Shown: piece after piece, positions 7,796 to 15,492 of the stretch
How positions within the stretch are numbered: the stretch's first letter is position 1
Layout of the letters: the number at the start of each line of letters is the position of its first letter
Origin: Labilithrix sp.
GTDB taxonomy: Bacteria > Myxococcota_A > Polyangia > Polyangiales > Polyangiaceae
Assembly: GCA_019637155.1 (NCBI GenBank)
Contig: JAHBWE010000011.1
Coordinates: 62,001-126,000, forward strand
DNA length: 64,000 nt
Reading direction: 5' to 3'
The notes under the pieces: model-generated
What the model saw: the letters and a program-made list of their open reading frames with translations, nothing else
Database searches by the model: none
What the model was told of the DNA's origin: nothing
Translations under genes and position numbers: made by a program

Positions 7796-8923
7796 ATGCC
7801 GCGGTCGGGGTCGTTCTCTACAAGCCAAGGTCCGGATCTCGCGCACTTCCGGCGGCACGAGCCGTGCGAGATCGGGGTGGCTGTGCAGGCTCCGCGGTTC
7901 ACGTCGATCAACTCGCCCTCGTCGGCGCCGCCCAAGCCCAAGCACGAGTCGGGGATCCGGAACGTCGCGACGAGGCTCGAGGTCCTCGTCGTCGACGACG
8001 ATCCCGAGACGTGCAGCGTCCTCCGCAACGTGGTCGTGCGCTTCGGTCATCGCTGCCGGACCGCGCACGACGGCGGGCGCGCGCTCGAGCTCCTCGCCGA
8101 GAAGCCGGCCGACGTCGTCATCAGCGACTGGGAGATGCCGGGGATGACGGGGGCGGAGCTCTGCGCGTGCCTCCGCAACCAGGGCGACGACGAGCCGTAC
8201 ACGTACTTCATCATCATGACCGCGTTCGACTCGCGCGAGCACCTCCTCGCCGGGATGGCCGCGGGCGCCGACGACTACCAGCGCAAGCCGGTGAGCCACG
8301 ACGAGCTCGAGGCGCGGCTCCTCTCCGCCGCGCGCGTCGTCGACCTGCATCGCCGCCTCGAGACGCGCACGGCCGCGCTCCTCGACGACACGACGCGCCT
8401 CTTCGCCGCGTCGCGCACGGACGCGCTCACCGGCGCGGGCAACCGGCTCCGCTTCGACGAGGACGTCGAGACGATGCTCTCGCGCGCGCAGCGCTACGGC
8501 CACCCCTGCTCGCTCGCGCTCTGCGATCTCGACTACTTCAAGTCGTTCAACGACACGCTCGGCCACGTCGCGGGCGACGAGGCGCTCCGGCGCGTCACCG
8601 AAGCGATGCGCAACAACCTCCGCGCGTCCGACACGCTCTACCGTTACGGGGGCGAGGAGTTCGTGGTCCTGCTCGTCGAGCAGTCGGTCGGCGACGCGGT
8701 GCGCGCGATGGAGCGCATGCGCGTCGCGATCGAGCGGCTCGCGATCCCCTCCCCGAAGACGGGAGGCGCGCTCACGCTCAGCATCGGCGTGGCTCAGGTC
8801 GAGCCGGCGAGCGACCGCACCCCGGCCGACTGGATCGCGCGCGCCGACGAGTGCCTCTACGAGGCGAAGGGCTTCGGGCGAAACCGTGTCGTCCCGGGGC
8901 CGCCGCCCCCTTCTCGCCGCTGA
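7796..8923 (+). CDS. Response regulator with GGDEF diguanylate cyclase domain
   Basis: The 375-residue protein has an unstructured N-terminus (1-58), a REC domain (about 61-180) with acidic pocket VVDDD, phosphoacceptor Asp111 in SDWEMPG and Lys164 in YQRKP, a helical linker, and a GGDEF domain (about 200-365). The active-site motif GGEEF is at 285-289 and an inhibitory I-site RASD at 276-279, so it is predicted to make cyclic di-GMP with product inhibition, in PleD-like fashion. No kinase gene is adjacent. The ATG at 7796 is the furthest plausible start; a later GTG near codon 28 would still keep both domains. Confidence 0.9.
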   Translation: MPRSGSFSTSQGPDLAHFRRHEPCEIGVAVQAPRFTSINSPSSAPPKPKHESGIRNVATRLEVLVVDDDPETCSVLRNVVVRFGHRCRTAHDGGRALELLAEKPADVVISDWEMPGMTGAELCACLRNQGDDEPYTYFIIMTAFDSREHLLAGMAAGADDYQRKPVSHDELEARLLSAARVVDLHRRLETRTAALLDDTTRLFAASRTDALTGAGNRLRFDEDVETMLSRAQRYGHPCSLALCDLDYFKSFNDTLGHVAGDEALRRVTEAMRNNLRASDTLYRYGGEEFVVLLVEQSVGDAVRAMERMRVAIERLAIPSPKTGGALTLSIGVAQVEPASDRTPADWIARADECLYEAKGFGRNRVVPGPPPPSRR

Positions 8924-8947
8924 AAGACATGCTCTAATCGGAGGGCG

Positions 8948-9328
8948 ATGTGGCGCGCGTTGCCGGCGACCGGCTCACCGATCCGTGAGGTCCGCATCGA
9001 GGGGAGCGGCCGCGACCGCGACCTCGTCATCACGCCGATCAGCGGCGAGCGCCTCCGCCTCGTGGCCTCGGGCGACATCAACGTCGAGACGTCGGGCCGC
9101 GTCGTCGTCCGCACGACCCCGGTCGATCTCAAGTCGCTCCGCGTCACCTTCAGCGGCGAGCGCATCGTGCTCGCGCAGGCCGACGTGCTCTTCGACGGCT
9201 CCGAGCAGGCCTGGGAGAACCTGTGGCGCCAGGCGCGCATGCGCTCGCGCCCGTGGTGGAACGAGCAAGGCGACGAGCTCGATCTCGAGTGGCCGATGCA
9301 GGCCAAGCTCAAGATCGCGGGACCGTAG
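8948..9328 (+). CDS. Hypothetical protein, beta-rich, 126 residues
   Basis: Small soluble protein without signal or membrane segment. It has alternating beta strands (EVRIEGSGRDRDLVITPISG, RLRLVASGDINVETSGRVVVRTT, LKSLRVTFSGERIVLAQADVLFDG), suggesting a small beta-sandwich or beta-helix fold, then a Trp-rich helix (WENLWRQARMRSRPWWN). It lies 24 bp after the GGDEF regulator on the same strand and may be co-transcribed. I do not recognise the family. Confidence 0.65.
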   Translation: MWRALPATGSPIREVRIEGSGRDRDLVITPISGERLRLVASGDINVETSGRVVVRTTPVDLKSLRVTFSGERIVLAQADVLFDGSEQAWENLWRQARMRSRPWWNEQGDELDLEWPMQAKLKIAGP

Positions 9329-9333
9329 CTGGG

Positions 9334-9789
9334 TCAGAGCTCCAGCGTCTCGATCGCGCTCGTCACCATCGCGGTCGCGCCGTCGAAGGCCTCCTTGTCG
9401 CCGCCGGCTTCGACGAGGACGACCTTCTTCTTCGTCGCGAAGACGGTGACCCAGTAGCGCTGGGTGCGGCCGTCGCGCTCGACGAGGTAGCGGAGCTGGC
9501 GGCCGCCGAGGCCGGCCTTGGTGTGGGCGGGCTCGGACGACTCGAAGGCGTAGCCCTTCTCGCGGAGGCGCACGTCGACGAGGTCGGCCCAGAAGTCGAC
9601 GTTGCCCTTCACGTCGTTCGACTCGGTGCGCACCGCGAGGACGACGCCCTTCGCGTCGGTCGCGCGGTAGCTGTACGCGTCGTTCGAGCCGAGGGTGGCG
9701 AAGCCGTTCGGCGTCTCGAGGCGTCCGCCGTGGCAGGCGGCGAGGAGGGTGAAGGCGAAGGCGGCGGCGATTTTGAGTGTAGAATGCAT
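9334..9789 (-). CDS. Small lipoprotein
   Basis: 151 residues with a signal peptide and lipobox LLAAC. The mature part reads as a compact alpha/beta domain (AYSYRATDAKGVVLAVRTE, FWADLVDVRLREKGYAF, LRYLVERDGRTQRYWVTVF), similar in outline to lipoproteins that assist membrane assembly, but I cannot name the family. It follows the DUF4349 gene by 11 bp in the same direction and is probably its operon partner. Confidence 0.7.
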   Translation of the reverse strand: MHSTLKIAAAFAFTLLAACHGGRLETPNGFATLGSNDAYSYRATDAKGVVLAVRTESNDVKGNVDFWADLVDVRLREKGYAFESSEPAHTKAGLGGRQLRYLVERDGRTQRYWVTVFATKKKVVLVEAGGDKEAFDGATAMVTSAIETLEL

Positions 9790-9800
9790 TTTACTGGTCT

Positions 9801-10601
9801 TCACTTCTTCAGCGTGAGGAGGGGATCGATGCCGACGTCGCCGACCCACGGCACGGGCACGTCGAGGACACGCGCCTTCGCCTTGGGCGGCGGCGGCGCG
9901 ACGACGGCGACGGCCGGCTTCGGCTTGGCGGTGAGGGTCACGGTGATGAGCGACAGCGACGTGCGGGTGCGCAGGAACTCGAGCCGGCCTTGGGTCACGT
10001 CGATCTCCTTCGCGACGCGCTCGAGCTCCTTCTCGACGGTGAGGACGTCGGGGATCCCGCCGGCGCGGCCGAGCAGCTCCTGCAGCCGCGCGCGGGTGGC
10101 GCGGAGGTTCGCGAGGCGGACGTCGAGGTCGTGGAGCTCCTCGGAGACGTCCTCGGCGCCGATCGACTGGCTCGTCACGCCGCCGATCGCGTCGACGTCC
10201 TTCATCGTCTGGCGGAACGACGCGGACGGCACCTTGATCTGCACGCTCGTGTCCTTGCGCGCCGCGACGTGCCCGCCCGCGGCTTCGGCGAGGTCGATGA
10301 TGCGGTCGATCGTCTTCGCGATCGCGTCCTCGTCCGCGAGCATCTTCATGTCCCCGGTGAAGATGATCGAAGGCGCGCGGTCCTTCGGCGGCCCCTTGGC
10401 CTTGGCGGCCGCGGCCGCCGCGGGCGTCGGGGCGGCCGCGGCGATCGGGGCCCCGGCCGGGGCCGGGGTCGCCGGGCTTGGAGCCGCGGCGGCGACCTGC
10501 GAGGGCGCGGCCGGCGGCGGCCGAGCGTCGGCTCCGCAGGCATTCTGCGCGAGCGTGAGGAGGAGGAAGAAGGACCCGAAGAGCGACCGTCGAACCGTCA
10601 T
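9801..10601 (-). CDS. DUF4349 domain protein, secreted or lipidated
   Basis: The 266-residue protein has an N-terminal hydrophobic signal ending near AQNACG (weak lipobox), then a long Ala/Pro linker to about residue 70. Residues about 85-230 match the DUF4349 pattern: RIIDLAEAAGGHVAAR, VQIKVPSASFRQTMKDV, the long coiled coil DLDVRLANLRATRARLQELLGRA, and VLTVEKELERVAKEID. Many family members end in a transmembrane helix; this one does not. The role is unknown, though the family is usually envelope-bound. Start at 10601 was chosen because the signal begins right after it. Confidence 0.8.
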   Translation of the reverse strand: MTVRRSLFGSFFLLLTLAQNACGADARPPPAAPSQVAAAAPSPATPAPAGAPIAAAAPTPAAAAAAKAKGPPKDRAPSIIFTGDMKMLADEDAIAKTIDRIIDLAEAAGGHVAARKDTSVQIKVPSASFRQTMKDVDAIGGVTSQSIGAEDVSEELHDLDVRLANLRATRARLQELLGRAGGIPDVLTVEKELERVAKEIDVTQGRLEFLRTRTSLSLITVTLTAKPKPAVAVVAPPPPKAKARVLDVPVPWVGDVGIDPLLTLKK

Positions 10602-10641
10602 GCGCCCGTAACAACGCGCCACGGTCGCCGTCCTTACGCCT

Positions 10642-12192
10642 CTACGTTCGCGGGATGCTCGGGGGCGGAACCGAACGGCCCGGCCGCAACGACGGCGGGA
10701 CGTCGTCGTTGGTGGGGCGGAGGTTGCGTGATTGCAGCGACGGCGGGACGCGCTCGTTCAGCTCCGCGGCCGCGTCGACGATCTTCGTCGCCGCGGCGGC
10801 GCGGGCGTTCTTCTCCGACAGCGTGGCGTGGTCGACGACGGCGTGGCCTTCGAGGAGATCGAGGTACTCGAGATCGAGCTCGCCGCCGCTCGGCAGGATG
10901 AACACGCCGAAGAGGTGGGCCTGGCGGCGGACCTCCTGCACCAGCTGGCGCGGGACGTGGAGGGCCGCGTGCGTGATGAGGTGCACGACCGGGTCGCGCT
11001 GGTCGCGCGCGCGGAGGAGCGCGAGCTCGGTCGCGAGCTGCGCGAACACGCGCGCCGGGTTGCGACCGCGCTCGCCCTTGAAGCCGAGGAGGTAGGCGGC
11101 GGGGAGCTGCCCCGGGCGCGAGCGCTGCACGTCGTAGAGGCGAGAATCGAAGAAGCGGAGCCACACCTCCTCGCCCGCGAGCTGCAGCTTCTTCCCGAGC
11201 GCGATCGAGAGGCCGCGCGCGAAGACCTGGCGGTCGCCGCGCATCGACGCCGACGCGTCGATGAGGAGGTAGTGCAGGCGCCGCGCCTCGTCCGGCGCCT
11301 GCTCGCGTGTATAGTACAATATTTCGTTCTCGATCATCCGGCGCGCGAACTCGTGCTCGTCCCAGGCGAGCTCGGTGAGGACGAGCGAGTCGAGGGAGCC
11401 CTTGTTGCCGATGCCGGCGTAGCCGTGGATCGCGTGCGTGCCGGTGGCCTGCGAGCGGTGCGTCTCGAGCACGCTCGGCAAGAGCTCGAGCGAGAAGTTC
11501 ACGATGTCGTTCGCGGCCGGGCTCGAGATCGCGGCGAGCAGGTCGACGTGCGCGAGCGCGCCGGCGGCGGTCGACTCCGGGCCGAGCATGCCGAGGAGGC
11601 GGAGCGTGTCGAGGTCGAGCGCGTCGGCGAGGGTGAGGATGTGGAGCCGCGAGCGCGCGAGCGCGTCGAGCATCGCGAGCTCGAAGTTGCGCGGCACCGC
11701 GGCGAAGAGGGCGGCGAGCTGGCCGTCGAGGTCGCGCACGAGCTCCGGGTCGAGGGGGAGCGACGCGGGGTAGGGCGCCTTCACGTTCGCGCGCTGGACG
11801 AGCGAGCCGAGGACGCGCGCGAGCACGACGACGACGAGGTCGTCGGACAGCCGCATCGTGCGCGCGCGGGCGCTCGCCTCGCTCTGGGCGATCTCGCCGA
11901 GGACGCCGCGGTAGGTGGAGAGGAGCTCCGCGGCGCGGGGGACCCGGCTCGTCACCGCGTCGAGCCCCGGCCGCGCCCCGATCTCGAGCTGCTCCTTCGG
12001 GGCGGCGTAGAGGAGCCCGAAATCGTGGACGAGGAAGAACGGGAGGTTCAGGCCCAGGCGCGCAAGGTCGCGATACCAGCGGACTGCCCGGACGATCATC
12101 ATCGGCGTCGCCGCGCGGACGGCCGAAAGAGCCAGCCCCCCGAGCGGCCCGGCGACGACCGGGTCTTTCGCATGTGCAGCCGAGACGGGCAT
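10642..12192 (-). CDS. VWA-like (MIDAS-containing) protein
   Basis: The 516-residue protein has a helical N-terminal half and a C-terminal von Willebrand A-like domain beginning LHYLLIDASASMRGDRQVFARG, in which D-x-S-x-S is an intact metal-ion-dependent adhesion motif. Next come LAGEEVWLRFFDSRLYDV and DPVVHLITHAALHVP, consistent with later VWA strands. No signal peptide is visible, so this is a cytoplasmic VWA, as found in proteins acting with MoxR-type AAA ATPases, but no MoxR gene is nearby. An AT-rich rare-codon island (GAA ATA TTG TAC TAT ACA) lies just before the VWA strand at about 11307-11325. It diverges from the Cys-rich lipoprotein gene at 12231. Confidence 0.75.
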   Translation of the reverse strand: MPVSAAHAKDPVVAGPLGGLALSAVRAATPMMIVRAVRWYRDLARLGLNLPFFLVHDFGLLYAAPKEQLEIGARPGLDAVTSRVPRAAELLSTYRGVLGEIAQSEASARARTMRLSDDLVVVVLARVLGSLVQRANVKAPYPASLPLDPELVRDLDGQLAALFAAVPRNFELAMLDALARSRLHILTLADALDLDTLRLLGMLGPESTAAGALAHVDLLAAISSPAANDIVNFSLELLPSVLETHRSQATGTHAIHGYAGIGNKGSLDSLVLTELAWDEHEFARRMIENEILYYTREQAPDEARRLHYLLIDASASMRGDRQVFARGLSIALGKKLQLAGEEVWLRFFDSRLYDVQRSRPGQLPAAYLLGFKGERGRNPARVFAQLATELALLRARDQRDPVVHLITHAALHVPRQLVQEVRRQAHLFGVFILPSGGELDLEYLDLLEGHAVVDHATLSEKNARAAAATKIVDAAAELNERVPPSLQSRNLRPTNDDVPPSLRPGRSVPPPSIPRT

Positions 12193-12230
12193 CGCGGACG
12201 ATGGTACGCTCGGCCCGCGGTGAGGGGAGC

Positions 12231-13223
12231 ATGAAGATCAAAGCATCTTGGCTGGTATCGGCATTCGCGGTCACGGGCCTGCTCGTGGCGGTCGTCAACG
12301 GCTGCGGCGACGACGACGACGACGACATCTCGTCGCGCGTCGCGAGCAAGGGGGAGGCCTGCGAGTCGACGCGCGACTGCGCGCCGGGCCTGGCCTGCGT
12401 GCCCAACGCGACGACGACGAGCGGCGGCGGCGGCAGCCTCTCGCTCGGCGGCATCTGCGTCGTCGGCGTCTTCAACGTGGCGCCCACCGGCAAGGAGTGC
12501 GTCATCACCGAGTGCGCGACGGCGGCCGATTGCTGCGCGCAGCTCTCGCCGACGTGCGAGGCGTTCAAGCGCTCCTGCGACTCCGCGATCGACGCGGGAT
12601 TCCCGGAGTCCAGCAGCTGCACGCAGTTCATCGAGACCTGCCAGTGCGACGAGACCACGCGCGCGTGCGAGAACGATCGCTGCGTGACGAAGTGCACCGA
12701 CGACGACTTCTGCCAGCGCACGAACCCGTCGCGCCCCAAGTGCGTCGGCGGCAAGTGCGGCCAGTGCACGAGCGACACCGAGTGCAAGGCGATCAACGAC
12801 AAGTACGCGTGCGTGAACTCGGTCTGCGAGCCGCCCTGCCAGACCGACGGCGACTGCCCCGGGTTCGAGCGCTGCGTCGCGGGGAAGTGCATCGCCGGCG
12901 GCTGCCAGAACGATCGCGAGTGCATCTACTCGACCCGCAACGTCGAGGCGAAGTGCGGGACCGACGCCAAGTGCACGATCCCGTGCCAGACCGACCTCGA
13001 GTGCGGCAACCCGCGGGGCTACAATTTCTTCTCGTGCATCGGCAACCAGTGCGTCCACACCGGCTGCAGCTCGGACAAGGACTGCGCGTTCTTCTTCGGC
13101 CTCACGAGCACCGGCGGCGGCACGACGTCGTCGGGCGCCCTACCCGGCCGCGGCCTCAACGAGCACGTCTACTGCCGCGAAAAAGACACCCCCGGCGCCA
13201 CCGTAGGCAACCCCCAGCGCTAA
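12231..13223 (+). CDS. Cysteine-rich lipoprotein with repeated disulfide units
   Basis: 330 residues with signal peptide and lipobox VVNGC, then six Asp residues in a row. The mature part contains more than 30 Cys in repeated units of the form C-x5-6-DC-x5-C-x7-C (for example CESTRDCAPGLAC, CKAINDKYACVNSVC, CQTDGDCPGFERC, CQNDREC, CQTDLEC, CSSDKDC). This resembles Dickkopf-type or EB-module Cys-rich repeats of myxobacterial surface proteins. The start ATG at 12231 follows GAGGGGAGC. Two tandem repeats overlapping the end of the gene (CCCCAGCGCTAAGCCGCC twice) duplicate the stop-codon region. Confidence 0.85.
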   Translation: MKIKASWLVSAFAVTGLLVAVVNGCGDDDDDDISSRVASKGEACESTRDCAPGLACVPNATTTSGGGGSLSLGGICVVGVFNVAPTGKECVITECATAADCCAQLSPTCEAFKRSCDSAIDAGFPESSSCTQFIETCQCDETTRACENDRCVTKCTDDDFCQRTNPSRPKCVGGKCGQCTSDTECKAINDKYACVNSVCEPPCQTDGDCPGFERCVAGKCIAGGCQNDRECIYSTRNVEAKCGTDAKCTIPCQTDLECGNPRGYNFFSCIGNQCVHTGCSSDKDCAFFFGLTSTGGGTTSSGALPGRGLNEHVYCREKDTPGATVGNPQR

Positions 13224-13311
13224 GCCGCCCGCCCGGCCCCCAGCGCTAAGCCGCCGGACGGGCGCGCCCCCTCTCGGGGTCCGGGGCGCCGGAGCGCGCC
13301 CCGCGCGCGGA

Positions 13312-13409
13312 GGGCCCCGGCGGGAGAGCTCGAGAGGGCAGAGCCCTCTCGAACAAGAAAGGGCCCCGGCGGGAGAGCTCGAGAGGGCAGAGCCCTCTCG
13401 AACAAGAAA
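13312..13409. repeat. Two tandem 49-bp units, each with a perfect hairpin
   Basis: Units at 13312-13360 and 13361-13409 are identical. Each carries CGAGAGGGC-AGA-GCCCTCTCG, a perfect 9-bp stem with a 3-nt loop, then AACAAGAAA. They lie between the convergent ends of the Cys-rich lipoprotein gene and the gene at 13412, where a bidirectional terminator is expected. The A-rich side gives a U-rich run only on the minus strand upstream of the stem, so efficient intrinsic termination is not assured. Confidence 0.9.
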
Positions 13410-13411
13410 GA

Positions 13412-14911
13412 CTAGAAACGACTGGCCCGATGGATCGCTGCGTCCGTCGTGGTGGTCCAGAACACGTAGCTCGAGGTCGACGCGGCGCCGTTGAACTGGT
13501 TGCCGCTGCGGAAGGTCGTGCCCGTGCCGAGGGACACGAGGAAGATGCCGTTCAGGCCGGCGGCGATCCACGAGGTGCTGCTGTTCTGGTCCTGCGCGAG
13601 AGAAGAGAGCGTGCCGGTGGTCACCGTCGACTCGGTGACGGTCGCGCCCGCGGTCTTGCTCGTCGTCGTGAAGACGCCGTCGCCGAGCTCGCTCCACGCG
13701 AAGCCGAGGGAGCTCGATCGCACGTTCGTCATCGACGTGCGGCCGGTGATGATCGGCGTCGGGCTGGCGGCGCCGCCGTCCGGGTCGGTGAGCGGGAGCG
13801 ACGCGATCCCCGTGCTCGACGCGCCCGCCCCGGTGTCGATCCAGATCGGGCCGAGCGCGCTCTCGACCATGATCTCGTTGCCGCCCGGGAGGTTCGAGCC
13901 GTAAAGGACGGTGGGCGCCGCGTAGACCGTGCCGACGGAGAGCCAGCGCACGATGCTCGTCGCCGTGCGGCAGTAGACGTTGCTCGACGTGTCGATCGCG
14001 AAGCCGCGGCACTGGCCGATCGTGCCGAGGTCGCCGACGAGGACGGGCTGCGTCGGGGTCGTCGCGCGGATCGCGTAGACGTTGTTGCCGTCCGTGTAGA
14101 CGACGCCGCGAGGATGCACGCGGAAGCTCCCCAGCGTCGTGACGGTCGCGACCTTCAGCGCCGTCGCCGGGCCGATCGCGCTGTTGGGGCTCGCGCCGTA
14201 CGCGATGACGCTGCTCGCGCCGAGGCTGTACGCCCAGTAGAGGCCGTTGTTCGACGTGATGCCGAGGCCGCGCGCGTTCGTCGCGGTCAGGTCCGGCGCC
14301 TCGTAGAAGACCTCGTCCGCGCCCGCGTCGAACCCCGCGTCGAAGGTCGGGAGCTCCGCTTCGAACGTCGCCGTCACCTTGTACGCGAGCGGCACGCGCC
14401 GGAACGCCCCGCAGTTGGCCTCCTGCCCGGGCGGTGACGTGCCGTCGGTCTCGCCGAACGGGAGCGTGATCTGGGGATCGCTCGTGCTCACCGCCGGCAC
14501 CGTCGCCAGCCGCGTGACCGGGTTGCAGCCCTCCGGTCCGCGCCCGCGCGCGCCGAGGTTCGTGGGCTCGAACGACCAACCGAGGAACTTCACGCCCGCG
14601 GTCGGCGTGGCGTTGAGCTGGATGCCGCCCGTCGCGCCGTCCGCCGCGTTGTCGGGGAAGACGTACTTCGCGAAGCAGGCGCCGGTCGGGCAGTCGATGC
14701 CGCGCGTCCCGCTGTGGACGCGGCCGCGGCCGACGACGGTGACGGTCACCTCCGCGCCCCAGGTGCCACCCGGGTCCAGGTTCACGCGTGCGCCGCTCGG
14801 GGCGTCATCGTCGCCGCACCCGATGTACGCGAGCGCCGCGACGGGCGCGAGCGCCAGGGTCGCGGCATAAGGAAGGCGCCGCACGAAGCGGCGGTCGGAT
14901 CGATCGGTCAT
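13412..14911 (-). CDS. Lipoprotein with InlB-B-like repeat and propeller-like region
   Basis: 499-residue lipoprotein (lipobox LAYIGC). Residues about 45-120 form one divergent InlB B-repeat-like unit: GRGRVHSG, the CxxxxC pair in DCPTGAC, and the closing strand AGVKFLGWSFEP. From about residue 190 onward there are recurring beta units (GLYWAYSLGASSVIAYG, GVVYTDGNNVYAIRA, GFAIDTSSNVYCRTAT, GPIWIDTGAGASSTGIASLPL, GFAWSELGDGVFTTTSK), the pattern of lipoproteins that form beta-propellers. Likely surface-exposed and binding. Start at 14911 was preferred over an upstream frame because the signal peptide follows it. Confidence 0.8.
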   Translation of the reverse strand: MTDRSDRRFVRRLPYAATLALAPVAALAYIGCGDDDAPSGARVNLDPGGTWGAEVTVTVVGRGRVHSGTRGIDCPTGACFAKYVFPDNAADGATGGIQLNATPTAGVKFLGWSFEPTNLGARGRGPEGCNPVTRLATVPAVSTSDPQITLPFGETDGTSPPGQEANCGAFRRVPLAYKVTATFEAELPTFDAGFDAGADEVFYEAPDLTATNARGLGITSNNGLYWAYSLGASSVIAYGASPNSAIGPATALKVATVTTLGSFRVHPRGVVYTDGNNVYAIRATTPTQPVLVGDLGTIGQCRGFAIDTSSNVYCRTATSIVRWLSVGTVYAAPTVLYGSNLPGGNEIMVESALGPIWIDTGAGASSTGIASLPLTDPDGGAASPTPIITGRTSMTNVRSSSLGFAWSELGDGVFTTTSKTAGATVTESTVTTGTLSSLAQDQNSSTSWIAAGLNGIFLVSLGTGTTFRSGNQFNGAASTSSYVFWTTTTDAAIHRASRF

Positions 14912-14952
14912 GCGCCCCACCTCCGGAATCGCGCCGAGTGTACCATGGCGAA

Positions 14953-15492
14953 ATGTCACTCGAGCTAGTCGTTACGGCCGTCGGTCCCGATCGTCCCGGC
15001 CTCGCCTCCGAGTTCACGGGGCAGGTCCACGCCGCCGGCGCGAACCTGGCCGACACGCGGATGGTCAATCTTCGCGGTCAGTTCGCGATGTTGGCGCTCG
15101 TCCAGGGGACCGCCGAGGTCCTCGCCGACGTGAAGAAGCGCCTCGCCGAGGCCGGCCCGAAGAGCGGCCTCACGGTCGACTTCCACGATCCGGCGCCGAA
15201 AGAGGGCGGCGACGCGGCCGGGCCCAAGGAGGGCGTCCCGTTCCGGCTCAAGACCTACTCGATGGACCAACCCGGCATCGTCCATCGCGTCACGTCGTAC
15301 CTCCGCGAGCACCACATCAACGTGGAGGAGCTCGAGACGCGCCTCGAGTCCGCGCCGTTCATGGGGACGCCGGTGTTCACGATGGAGATCGTGATGCTCG
15401 TCCCGAAGAGCGTGAGCGTGAAGAAGCTCCGTCACGAGCTCGAGGAGCTCGGCGACTCGCTGAATTGCGACGTGGACATCGATCCGGTGTAG
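14953..15492 (+). CDS. gcvR: Double-ACT-domain protein, GcvR-like
   Basis: 179 residues with two ACT domains: LELVVTAVGPDRPGLASEFTG at the N-terminus and FRLKTYSMDQPGIVHRVTSYL about residue 100, each with the D-x-P-G turn that binds amino acids. This is the layout of GcvR, the glycine-cleavage repressor partner, which senses glycine. The gene runs head-on into gcvP, with the two stop codons directly adjacent (15492/15493). That context supports a glycine role. No GcvA-type regulator is nearby, so how it would act on transcription is open. Confidence 0.8.
   Translation: MSLELVVTAVGPDRPGLASEFTGQVHAAGANLADTRMVNLRGQFAMLALVQGTAEVLADVKKRLAEAGPKSGLTVDFHDPAPKEGGDAAGPKEGVPFRLKTYSMDQPGIVHRVTSYLREHHINVEELETRLESAPFMGTPVFTMEIVMLVPKSVSVKKLRHELEELGDSLNCDVDIDPV

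Noticed and set aside
12303-12327. GAC triplet runs (also near 7613-7635 and 45803-45824) as regulatory microsatellites
   Set aside because: They are in frame and encode Asp runs in acidic linkers or tails; no evidence of phase variation.
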